A DNA stretch of 64,000 nt from Cyathus striatus. Taxonomy: Eukaryota; Basidiomycota; Agaricomycetes; Agaricales; Nidulariaceae. Of the stretch, positions 39,086-49,950 are shown one piece after another. The translations under genes were made by a program, and so were the position numbers. The stretch spans positions 1,364,001-1,428,000 of the forward strand of contig JAOVFP010000006.1 of assembly GCA_025738555.1 (NCBI GenBank), given 5' to 3'. Numbering within the stretch: position 1 is the stretch's first letter; every line of letters begins with the position of its first letter. The notes under the pieces are model-generated. The model saw nothing but the letters and a program-made list of their open reading frames with translations, was not told the origin of the DNA and did not search any database.

Positions 39086-40723
39086 CTATGCACCGGCTTT
39101 GCCGAGGAGGGCGTAGCCACTTCCTTGCGGTCCGTGCAGCTGTACAAACGGGTAAAAAGATATCAGCCATCATGATCAGATAGAACAATATGTCAGATAA
39201 GAGCAAAGGGTGTAAGATATGTACGACATCGCCGAGCATCTAGGAAGGACGATGCTGGCTCTGGAGATGGCAAGAGATGTAGAGGAATGAGGCATCAACT
39301 TACCTTTCCGTAGCACCGAACACAAAAGGGATCCCCTTCATGGTCCCGAACCCGGCTCGAATCGAGCGACACCTTGCACTCTGTGCATCTAAGACACCCT
39401 TTGTGGAATACCTTGCCGACCGCTTTGACCTACATCACGTTAGCCAAACTTTATGTTGACTACAGCAAGATGCATACCTGCTCTGCAAAATACACATTCT
39501 TAGCACACTTGGGGCATACTGGTGTTGTACCCCCCCACTGCTTCCTCGCAGATGATGTGATTCCAGTTGACATACCGGTAAGATTGACCGGTACCGTGCC
39601 TCCTAACGCAGCACCATACCTAGACCCAGTGGCAGCAGGGATAATCATGGGACGCATACCAGTACCAACACTAGTACTAGCGCCGGTTCCATTAGGTAGG
39701 ATGGGAGGAGCTATGCCCTCCTCCTCAAGAAGCCGTGCTGCCACTGCCGCAGCGCTGTTTGATCGTGTTAACGGTAATGAGATGGACCCAAGGCTTGAGG
39801 AGGTGCGATGTTGATTCGCAGGGCTAAAAGGTTGGACAGGAGTTGGAGGACCGATGTCCTTGTCAGCAGTGTCTTGTGATGGTTGCTCATCCTGAGATTG
39901 TTCAGCAGATGAAGAGGGCTTGACAGGGTCTGTAGGGTCCATTTCTTCTTCCTCAGGAATTGAATAGGAGTTGGTAACGGCCTCTGGAGGCGTTGGCGTT
40001 CTCCGAGGGAAGCTGGGCATAGTGGGGCTCGTAAGCGTACGTGTAGGTCTCAGAAAGGCGGCGGCACCATTTCCAGTGCTAAGGGGGCGGACGGGTGAAG
40101 GAAATCGCCCATTCGCGGCTCCAGTGTTTGTGACTCGAATGGAAGTAAGCGGAGGTGGAGAAAAGGTGCGGCGAATTGGAGAGGCAGGCGGAGACGGACT
40201 ACGTTGTCGTTCATAGTACGGGAGGTTGGAGTGGCGCAGGTCCTTCGTTCCAAATTGCTTTACGTGACAGTTTTTGCTGGACGAGAGAGTCGATATATGA
40301 AATATTCAAAGGGAGACGTGCATACCAATAGGGCTCTTCCTCATGCTCGACGAGAGAGAGAGAATCTAGTCGTTTGCTGCATGACTTGCAGGTGAGACAT
40401 TGCTTGAAATAAAGTTAGAGGTGTAGACTGGAGTGGATTACTATGCACACCTTGTGGTAGAGCTATGGATGGCAACATTAGATATATGCGCTGAGGAGGG
40501 TAGCAAGAGACAAGTACCTTTCGCCCTGGTCCCATTACCTGATAAGATGAGATGTGTCAGCTGAGCGGTAGCGAGAACGAGACGGACTTGCCTGCTCTGC
40601 TGCGTATACGGGCTTTGAGCATCGAGGACAATGGTGGGTGCCGCCAAAGGGATGCATGGTGGGCTGGAGAGAGGCAGGGGCGGGGATGGGGCGGGGGTGT
40701 CGGTGTGTGTCGGTGAAAGACAT
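39086..40723 (-). CDS. Two-LIM-domain protein (CRP-like)
   Basis: Eight exons: 40723-40592, 40538-40518, 40462-40451, 40402-40326, 40276-39478, 39429-39304, 39239-39225 and 39139-39086, 411 residues. The first LIM domain reads HHCPRCSKPVYAAEQ, VMGPGRK, LYHKQCLTCKSCSKRLDS, EPYCKNCHVKQFG. The second, near the C-terminus, reads PVCPKCAKNVYFAEQ, VFHKGCLRCTECKVSLDS, DPFCVRCYGK and then GPQGSGYALLGKAGA. A long Ser/Pro linker separates them. LIM domains bind proteins; fungal CRP-like proteins are usually linked to actin or polarity. Intron 1 has a GC donor (CAG/gcaagt), and exons 2, 3 and 7 are 21, 12 and 15 nt. Exon 7 is the least certain. A second in-frame start (MHPFGG) at 40657 may be the one used. 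Confidence 0.85.
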
Positions 40724-40883
40724 TCGGTCGTCATTCGAATATTCGCGCGCTTAGGCTGATACACGTGATTTGTCGATCAAATGCTGTGCTGCGATGGTGA
40801 CTGATTGATTAGATAAGCAGTTGTGCGGAGTCTGAAAACGACCAATCCGAAATTTTTGGTTCTTCATCTTCCTCCATCTCCTG

Positions 40884-40917
40884 CTCACCCACTCACCCAC
40901 TCACCCACTCACCCTCC
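40884..40917 (+). repeat. CTCACCCA tandem repeat in the LIM/eIF5A shared promoter
   Basis: Three perfect 8-bp units plus most of a fourth (CTCACCCA), followed by a CT-rich tract, 66 bases before the eIF5A start. It lies in the 260 bp between the divergent LIM and eIF5A genes and may be a promoter or leader element of eIF5A. Confidence 0.85.
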
Positions 40918-40983
40918 CCTCGTCTCTCGTCCTAGACTTTCTCTCCTTCTTTTTGCATCTCTCCCAACCCATCTTTTTCAAAA

Positions 40984-41763
40984 ATGTCTGACGATGAGCA
41001 ACACAACCACGAGTTCCAAGAGGTGCCTTCCCCGCCGTGGGTATCATCGATCAGTCCTGCTAACCCGTCCTTTCCCTTTTCCTAGGCCTCCGCTGGAGCG
41101 TCTACAACGTTCCCCATGCAGTGCTCTGCCCTCCGTAAAAACGGTCACGTCGTCATCAAGGGTCCGTATGATCTGGGGTGTAATTAAATTGTGCTAACCA
41201 CAGCACTTATCAGGTCGTCCTTGCAAGATCGTCGACATGTCCACCTCCAAGACAGGAAAGCACGGTCACGCCAAAGTTCATCTTGTCGCCATTGACGTAC
41301 GTTTTTCATCGATTATAGCTTGTTGTGTATGCTAATATGCTACCAATTTAATTTCTCATGTAGATCTTCACTGGCAAGAAGTTGGAAGATATCTGTCCTT
41401 CCACCCACAACATGGACGTTCCCAACGTTCGCCGTAACGAATACCAGCTTGTAAGTGCTCGGGCGCGTTAATTCTGAAGCCAGGATGCTTATTGTGCACT
41501 CCAAAGGTCAACATTGACGATGGCTTCCTCAATCTCATGACCAACGAGGGCCAGGAGAAGAACGACGTTCGCATTCCTGAGGGTGACATTGGCACTGGAA
41601 TTGCGAAGGACTTTGACGAAGGCAAGGATCTCCTTGTTACCATCATCAGTGCCATGAACGAAGAGCAGGTATGTGCTGCGTCTAACCGAATCTCATGTCC
41701 TATTCCTGACATGCATGTTTTTAGGCTATTTCCTACAAGGAAGCTCCCAAGGGCTCTTCTTAA
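40984..41763 (+). CDS. Translation factor eIF5A (hypusine-containing)
   Basis: Six exons (40984-41022, 41086-41161, 41214-41296, 41364-41450, 41507-41668, 41725-41763) give 161 residues, the usual length. The hypusine loop is intact ([15 protein letters not shown]; the central Lys of KTGKHG is the modified residue), as are [25 protein letters not shown] and the C-terminal OB fold ([20 protein letters not shown]). eIF5A relieves ribosome stalling, notably at proline runs. A pyrimidine-rich leader just before the ATG fits high expression. Secure. Confidence 0.98.
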
Positions 41764-43258
41764 TCTGTGTGTTGCAGAAGGCTTCGTTTCCCACATCACT
41801 CAATTCTGATTATCTTTCCATCCAATTATAGGTTGTATTATGGTTTTATCTCGCTCACGACCTCACACTCATCTGTCTCATCATCGTCGACACCCAGTAC
41901 ATACATCCACTACGCTTCATTATCTGCGATCTTCCTCTTGTATTATGTCAGAAAATGAAAGAAAAATAGCGTCGTTTTGATAGGTTATTAGTAGTGGTGG
42001 TTTTTGATAGAATGTATTTTAAAAGATCCACTGGGCTATGTTTCTGCGAGTTGTACGTTGATATACATAAAGACTGCATACCCTGCACCATATCGGTTGC
42101 ATAAAGTCCGGGTCATGTGTGCCGGCAGGTTGTACCTTGCTGTAAGCGCGTGATCCATTGAAGAGCAATGTCAGCCAGAATTCTGAACAGAAGGCAAGTA
42201 GAGTGAGAAGGGATTTTTTGAAGCATCCGGTGTATATATTTATAAGAGAGGTCGGGGATACATCCGGTGGTCCGAGATGCGGGCAGAGGCCTGGCTCATG
42301 AGGACGGGACTGAACGAGACCCACGCGAAGCACACGTTAGGTTAGTTGGGGACATTTGAGGAGAGGGAAGCCGACATTCGCAGGAGTTGGATTCTGGCAG
42401 AACGGAGACGGGGGGAACTAGAGGGTGAGACAGGAGGACAGGGGGACAGAGGGGGACAAATGAGTACTGAAATAGTCGGCTGTAGTCGGTGCAGCTGGTG
42501 AAGCGCTGATCGCTGAATTGGTCACGATCGCAAGGAACATACGCGTTTATACGCGCCTGTGTACGGTTTGGGTCCGCCCTCTGCCTCGGTGCTATCGTTC
42601 ACCTGGCGTGTCCAGATGGCGAACACTCGTCTTTCTTCAGACTCTTCGCCCGTATCGTTGACAACTGGGGCCATATGGTCTTACACACGGCTGAGGCATC
42701 GATGGCACCGACGGGCGCATGGGAATTTTGCCGGAGGATTCGTGAGGATTTGTGAGGCGGTTTCTCCAGATTTCTCCAGGTTGGTCCCCTGTCTCATGCT
42801 GCGTTGATTAATGACCACGATAAGGATCGTGCAGTACGATAGGTACGATAGGTTGCGATGCCATCATGGAGATTAATTCAGCGCTTGGATGAGGTGTGTG
42901 GTTGAGTGTTAACGTTGGAGGTTGAATGAAATACAATGGGTGGTATGTAGTGTACGTTGTTGTTCCCATCGACTGAAGATGAATTGACTGTAGGAATGAT
43001 CCTGATGTGGGTTGATTGCCTTCATCATCATCTGTGAGGGACGCGAGGAGACCTGTGAGGACCTGAGCCAGCCAGAGACGCGAGAACGCACAAGCGCACA
43101 GGGTCCAATCTACCAGATCTTCTGGACTTGTTTCACCGCTTGCCCTCCAGAATCAATTAACCGCCCCCATGAATCCTTCAAAAGCGCCCTTCTCATCCCC
43201 CTTAGTTGCTTGAGACGTTCCCCCCGCCTCGTCCATTCCCTCCACCTCTTTGGTCATC
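41764..43258. other. 1.5-kb intergenic stretch
   Basis: eIF5A 3' region on the left and the promoter of the GMC oxidase on the right. Low-complexity GGGGACAG-like repeats occur at 42430-42465. No gene with splice or family support was seen. Confidence 0.45.
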
Positions 43259-45945
43259 ATGTTCAACAAGCTGTTCACCGCCATCGCTCTTGCCAGCGTC
43301 GTCACCGCTACCTTGGTCGACCTCAATACCTCCCCTGACCAGGCGAAGAAGATCATCTCCAACACTAAATTCGAGTATGTCTTTCTTCTGTCTCTTATTC
43401 CACAATCTCCCTTACCCTGTTTCTTTCTAGCTACGTACGTTGTGCACTCCACCCCTCTTTTGCTTTGTACCCATTCATCCACAGATTATCGTCGGTGGAG
43501 GTACAGCCGGCCTGACCATTGCTCGCCGCCTTTCCGAGCTGCCCATCACCAACGTCCTCGTCCTGGAAGCTGGAGGATCAGGTGTCAACAAGTATGACCG
43601 ACTTCACATCTTCAGCTTGCCTGCAAACTTATTTTATTTCTTCTTAGCACCAAAATCACAATCCCTAAGAACTCTTTCTCTTTCGTCGCTACTGAGTTGG
43701 ACTGGTTCTATTTCGTGCGTCCCAGTTACGATTAATCTCGAGGCCTAGCTCACCTATCGTCGTCTCACAGAGTTCGCCTCAAGTTCACGCCGGTAACTCT
43801 ACCATCAACGACTCTCAGGGAAAGGTAGTCCCGTTTCTCATCTATATTTAGAATCGTACTCACCCCCTCACCACCCTCAGATCCTCGGCGGTGACTCTGC
43901 TGTCAATGGACTTGTCTGGGTTCGTCCCCCAGTTGCTGAACTCGATGCCTTCGAGGAGCTCGGCAATCCCGGATGGAACTGGGACACCCTGTATCCTGCA
44001 ATGAAGAAAGTACGTATGATCTCCGTTAATAAAGTGCCTGATGACCATAGATCTGACGTCGTTCATAGTCTGAGACGCTCAACTCTCCCAGTGCAGCACA
44101 AACAAAGGAGTACGGCCAATCTGCAGTTGCTGCATCTCACGGCACATCTGGCCCCATTGATGTCTCGTTCCCTCCCTATCTCCCCATGTAATTGTGGCTA
44201 TTATCATGCTATTCACGACATCTAACAAATCTTTCAGTCAACACCAGAAGCTTGTAGAAGCGTCTCTTGAACTTGGTCATAACTTGAACGCCGACCCCTA
44301 TAGCGGTAACAACACTGGTGTCTTCTACAGTCTTTCCTCGCAGACAAAGCAAGGCGTCCGTGAATCTTCCGAGTTTGCATATCGTATGTCCCACTATGAT
44401 TACTTTGTGCGGACAGATTTCCGATATGGTTTCATATAGTTGATCCTGTCCTTGGCCGCACCAACCTGGTCGTCTTTAGCCATGCAATGGTCACAAAGCT
44501 TGATATATCATCTGCTTTCTTGGGAATAGTCAGAGCTTCCGGTGTCGATGTCCGATTCCCAGACGGCTCTGTTGAAACCGTCGATACCAAAATCTTCGGT
44601 GAAGTCATCATGACCGCTGGAGCTATTAAGACACCTCAGATTCTTGAACTTTCCGGAATTGGTGATTCTAACGTCTTAACTCCCCATGGAATTGATGTCA
44701 AGCTTTCCCTTCCTGGTGTTGGTGCCAACTTCGAGGACCAGTGAGTGGGATTTATATGTGACGTTGAGATTATGAGGCTTCCAATGACCTTTTTATATAG
44801 CATTATCTCTCTTCTTACCTATAAGATGAACCCCGGATTCCTCTCGTTCGATGCCCTTGACTACAATGCAACTCTTTTGGCAGAGGTATGTGAAAGAATA
44901 TAACGAATCAGACTCACAACTGACTTGCCTATTAGCAAGAGGCACTCTATAAACAGGGGCAGGGTTGGCTTGTAAGTTGCACAAAAATTATATATTTGCC
45001 TTCCTGCTCAACGATTGCATCATTATCAGACATTCGCCAATGGAGTTATTAATATGCAGCCCATCGATGTCATCCTTACTACTGCAGAACTTGAGGAAGC
45101 GAAGACGATCCTTGCCACCAAGCCGCCTACTATTTCACAGGAAGCTTTCGATATCATCAAAAAGCAGGTTTTCAGCGGCGTTCCTCAGGTCGAATTTTTA
45201 ATTGTACGTTTTTCTTGTAATGATATAATCGTTTTACTGACCAAATCTTTTATCATTATTTAGTTCAACTCTTTCTCTGCTGGTGATGTTAAGCTTGCCA
45301 ACACCAGCTACATTTCGATGGCTATCACCGTTTTGCATCCCTTGTCTCGCGGTAGCGTTGTACGTTTATCTCGATTTAAAGCTTTATTGCCTTGTTCTTA
45401 TAAGATATTTTAGCACATTGACACTACTTCCATCGATGATCATCCTATCGTTAATCCCAATGCTCTGGAGTCGGAGTGGGACCTCTGGCTGCTCGCAAAG
45501 GCCACCAAGTATGCCCGCAAATTCTTCCAGACCAAGGCATACAAGGAAATATTCGATCAGGAGGAGGTTTGGCCCGGAAAAGCCGTGCAAACTGATGAAG
45601 AATTCCGGGCGTTCGTCAAGACCAACCTTAGCACTGGCGTAAGTGAAATTTGATTGATTCTTCTCTTCACATTGTCTCTAATTTCTGTATCTAGTATCAC
45701 TCCGTCGGCACGGCGTCTCTGCTTCCCAAGGATAAGGGTGGAGTTGTTGACAGGAACCTCAGGGTTTACGGGTAAGTGCATCTGGTTTCCGATTTTAAGA
45801 CCATTGACTAAACGTGAGATATTTTAGAACTACCAACATCCGTGTTGCTGACGCGTCCGTCATGCCTCTTCTTGTGTCTGCTCATACTCAACCAATTGTA
45901 TACGGTATTGCTGAGAAGGCAGCTACCATCATTCAGTGGACATAA
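43259..45945 (+). CDS. Secreted GMC (glucose-methanol-choline) oxidoreductase
   Basis: Sixteen exons give 617 residues: 43259-43374, 43431-43434, 43485-43591, 43648-43714, 43771-43824, 43881-44009, 44069-44187, 44238-44383, 44440-44740, 44801-44885, 44936-44971, 45030-45203, 45264-45359, 45414-45638, 45695-45771 and 45828-45945. A signal peptide (MFNKLFTAIALASVVTA) is followed by the FAD-binding IIVGGGTAGLTIARRL and VLVLEAGG, GMC signature 1 (GGDSAVNGLVW), signature 2 (GAIKTPQILELSGIG) and the catalytic His pair in YHSVGT and SAHTQP. Such FAD enzymes oxidise alcohols or sugars, often supplying peroxide for lignocellulose decay. Substrate cannot be told from sequence. Exon 2 is only 4 nt (CTAC) and is needed to read FDYIIVGGG. 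Confidence 0.95.
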
Positions 45946-46381
45946 CTTTTGTAAGGTCCCATGTTAACGATCCTTAAATATACTATAAGCTCCTACGAGG
46001 AGTGTACTATCTAACTGTCATATACCTTCATTTTCTTACTGTTTATATACTTTGAGCACCAGAATTAATTACACATAGTACATAATAAATCACACTGCTT
46101 CTTTTCGAATTTACCATGTCTACATTATTGTGAACTTTGATGAAGTGGCCTCGGTATCGTCCACCAATTTGGTATAGTTTTGAATCTTGTCAGAAAACTT
46201 TGTAGGGGGTAACTTGTAGAATATGCACTCTTTCCGGACAGCTTCCACACGCATCGTAGAATGAATTAAATGATCTTAAAGAAATACAAAGCAACGTAAC
46301 AAAGCAAAAAAAAAAACCCCTGGCATAACGCGAATGTCCACCGGAACCGCCTATGAATGGATGTAAAATAACTCCTATCAC
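45946..46381. other. Intergenic between convergent genes
   Basis: 3' flanks only, with an A12-like run near 46309. No gene seen. Confidence 0.5.
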
Positions 46382-48157
46382 CTACTTGTTTCCCTTACTC
46401 CTGGAAATCGCAGGAAGTGAAATAACTCCGCTACCGCCAGCCTGCATGCTACCCATCCTGCCCCTGCTACGGCTATGAGAATTGATAGGAATTTTGTAGT
46501 TCTTTTGCGTGTAGTCCCAAGTTGCATACATTTGAGCATCTGGAATGACCAACTTACCCTCCGGTTCTTGCTCCGCAGTGACGTCCTTCGCTTTAGCATT
46601 GGCAGGAGTTGATGCATCTGGAGGTGGTTTGCGATTCCAGGGTGCAGGAACTCCACTTCCATATATGAGCGCCTTGTTTTCCGTATGTAATACAGGCGGG
46701 TGGGACAGTCGGGTCGTCCGAGCAAAAATTGCAGGCTTCATTTTTTGAATGTCAAAAACAAGTTAGGTACTAAACAAAACAAGCTCACATGAAGCACATG
46801 CCGAGAAAGATCAGGGAGCCTCGAAGCTTGTTGGCTGATAAGAGGAGATAATCGTTCATTGGCGGCGACGGGCCTTGGTTTAGTGGGAGGTAACTTAATA
46901 TCTTTATCCTTGCCTTTGATATCAAAAATAGGATCGATAGGAATTGGATGTGTAGGTGCAACGGGTGTAGCCCTAGGCGGGCATGGTTGAACACTAGAAA
47001 ATAGTGTATCGGGAGGATCCCAACGGGAATGATTCTGTATTTGGGTAAGAAATGACATTGCAACTCTATGTCGCGATGGATTTGATGGAGGAGGAACAGC
47101 GGGCGGAGGATGGGTGAGGATATGATGATATGCAGCAAAGAGAGAAGGTTCTGTTTGAGGTACAGCTAGACGAGGCGTACGTTGTAATGAAGATGATTGG
47201 CCTCGTGGTGCCTGAGGGAGGTGTTTCTCTGACAGGTTCGAAAGTGATGATTGAGAGTATGGAACCTGGACAAAGAAATCGGAGGCTGCTGCAGTTGTCA
47301 CAGGCTGTTGGGAAAGAGATATTAGTGGCTTTTCCATCTTAACATCCTCCGGCCGCGCAGGGGGTAGCTCCATGGCTTGGGTGGTCTTCGGGGGGGTAGG
47401 GGATTCAGGTGCAGGTGTGGCTTCCATAGCACTTGGAAATGGGGGAAGGAAGTCTGGAATATGTTCCGGTGGATGCCAGTCTGCTGTTCGTGGCCGCTTC
47501 CTTGATGGAGAAGAGGAGGGATTGGATATTGGCGATAGTGGAAGGATCGGAGAAGTGGGACGTGGAGATGACGGCTTTCGAGATAATGGAGGGGCAGTTG
47601 ACGGTATTATATCGACATCCATATCATCTAATGCAAGTATACGTGGAAAATCTTCGTCTATCTCGTAAATTTCTTCATCTTCATACTCGCTATCGTCAGA
47701 TAAAGGCGGAGGAGAGTAACGTGCATATTCAAGGTTAATCGCGTCGTCGCGATCTTGTCGCAAACCTTCTGATAGTTGTGCTAGTATATGTTAGAATAAG
47801 AACAACGTTGCGCAAAGCACAGCTAGACTGACCCCGGAATTCATTTAGATCCTCGACTCTCCTGGTTGAATGAAGGGCGTAACGATTGAGTTCCCTCCCT
47901 TCTGTCGCACAGTATTCACTGAGTTCTTCTAAATTGACACCAAGTTCGTCGAGCGCTACAGCAGCATCATGTATGCTTAGACTGGTTCTACCTGAGTGCT
48001 GGGCGTATTTTGCACATGTTGAAGAGAGAAGAGATATATATCGAGAAAGTAAATCGGTAAGGACCAAAGAGGCTTGAGTAGAAGAACGAGAGAAGGAGTG
48101 AACATGTAGGGTTTTCAAAGTGACTGATTCAAGTAGCTTCTGCGCGCCGCTATCCAT
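46382..48157 (-). CDS. Histone-fold (BTP) protein, TAF8-like TFIID subunit
   Basis: Three exons (48157-47833, 47780-46789, 46735-46382) give 556 residues. The first 90 residues form a bromodomain-associated histone fold: KLLESVTLKTLHVHSF, LTDLLSRYISLLSSTCAKYA, SIHDAAVALDELGVNLEEL. A motif EHIPDFLPPFPSA around residue 200 matches the conserved proline-rich element after the histone fold in TAF8. The rest is Pro/Ser-rich; the last exon has a basic YGSGVPAPWN region. TAF8 pairs with TAF10 in TFIID. TAF3 or another BTP-domain protein is an alternative, since only the fold and the FLPPFP motif discriminate. Divergent from the SRAP gene with 217 bp between starts. Confidence 0.75.
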
Positions 48158-48374
48158 GAGAGTCGTGCTGTTGGTTGAACGAAGAGCTCAAGGTCGAGTT
48201 CGTCGTCGGCGATGTTGAGCGCGGGTGAGTTATGGTGGTGGTACAGTGTTGAGGAAGAGTTCCCACGGTCACCAGACAAGAGAAACACCCAAGGTGGGCA
48301 CTGGGACCCAACTTCTACCAGCCTTTTACTTATCCTACTAATACTTATTATTGCCTGCATCTTTGCTTATTCTA

Positions 48375-49756
48375 ATGTGTGGCCGCTTTTCTCTCAATCT
48401 GAATGTCGGTGCATATTTCGACGCCTGACCGAGTGAGTGGCTTATGTGTTTAATTACTGTAGGGGGCCCAAATTCGTCGTATTCCTGGCTATGACGAGAA
48501 CATCCGCGAGTGGATAGACGAAAATGCTTTCGTCCCCAGATATAACATAGCACCTCGTACCCATGCACCTGTAATATTATGTCGCAAGGAAGCTTCTGAA
48601 ACCTCTAACACTCCGGATACCTCGCTCATTCTACATACTATGAAGTGGGGCCTAGTTCCACATTGGAGCAAATTTGAAGACAAGTCATTGAGTACTACCA
48701 ATGCACGGGCGGAAAATCTTGTCGAAGGCGGGGGCATGTGGGGCAGCATCAAGGGAAAAAAGAGATGTGGTATTCCCGTCCAAGGGTAAGTGTGCTAATA
48801 CTATTTTCACCTGGTCTGCTTCCATCCTGGTACATTTGCAGCTACTATGAGTGGCTGTCCAAAGGCAGAGACAAGTTGCCACATTTTACCAAACGGAAGG
48901 ATGGGCATCTTATGATTTTAGCTGGCTTGTATGACTCTGTAGTGCTGGAAGGTATGCTGCGCGCTGACATCGTCTTGTGCCTTGTTTACATGACATCTAC
49001 GCAGGCAGAACATTGTGGACATTTACCATTGTGACTACTGGTGCAAACAAGGATTTTCTTGGCTACATGACCGGCAGCCTGTCATTCTCTCGAGTCGTGA
49101 ATCTCTGGAAAAATGGCTTGATACATCCTCCCGGACATGGACACCGGAGTTGACAGAACTGGTGAAGCCGTACCAGTATTCAAGTGTTTTAGAATGGCGT
49201 GTTCTTTTTATGATGCTCCAAGCTTCGTATTATACTCATATGACTGTAGCTATCAAGTACCCAAAGAAGTTGGCAAGGTTGGAACTGAATCACCTAGTTT
49301 CATCAAGCCCATGGCCGGTCGCAAAGATGGCATCCAAGCCATGTTCTCAAGACAGAAGGCGACCAAAGAGAAGGTGCCTTCTACGATACCTGCCGTAAAA
49401 CGGAAGCGTAGCCCTTCTCCTTCTCCGGCTAAGATTGAAAAATCTACGGGTGTTCAATTGACACCGAAGAAACCCAAGAGGGAACTTGAAAGCAACGACT
49501 ATAATCAGGCACATAAGGTAAGTAGCTATGTCATGCGCTCTAAATTGCGATTATCAAGAAGAATCAGAACATGAAGAAGACAAGTTCATCAGCGATCACA
49601 GACGAGGACACTCCAGCAAAACGATCCAAGGTCGGTTTGAGTCTTGAAATTACTACTAAATAGTTTGTTTGAATTATATATACTTTTGCGCAGAATGAAA
49701 TTAAGCTATCGCCTGGAACAGTCAAAATAACATCCTTCTTTGGCAATAAACAATAA
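48375..49756 (+). CDS. SRAP-domain abasic-site DNA crosslink protein (HMCES/YedK family), with apparent 1-nt frame break
   Basis: Exons 48375-48404, 48463-48785, 48842-48951, 49005-49196, 49250-49517, about 49559-49631 and about 49694-49756. All catalytic parts of the family are present: Cys2 in MCGRFS, NIAPR, MKWGLVPHWSK, NARAEN, YYEWL and LHDRQPVIL. HMCES/YedK covalently trap abasic sites in single-stranded DNA at replication forks. The end (GTVKITSFFGNK) resembles a PCNA-binding PIP box. Exon 4 needs one extra base at 49053-49056 (TTTT) to pass from TTGANKDF to SWLHDR. Intron 4 (49197-49249) starts with GC, and joining it gives LECYQVPKEVGKVG, exactly the family pattern. Confidence 0.92.
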
Positions 49757-49950
49757 CACGTAGACTCGTATTCCTTCCGCGAAATTTAGTATATTTTATT
49801 TTCTGCCGTATACGCGTACGATCTTGTACCTGCAGTGTATTTACCATAAGTATTGCATTTCAGTAATACTAAGTACCAACATTGTGCTTTCTTTATGCAA
49901 CAGATAATTATAAGTAACCAGAATCGGTATGTCGATACTCGAACGTTACA

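Noticed and set aside
41764..43258. Short plus- and minus-strand frames (for example 42019-42333 and 42559-42807).
   Set aside because: No conserved motif, no splice signals in phase; probably chance frames in a GC-richer intergenic region.
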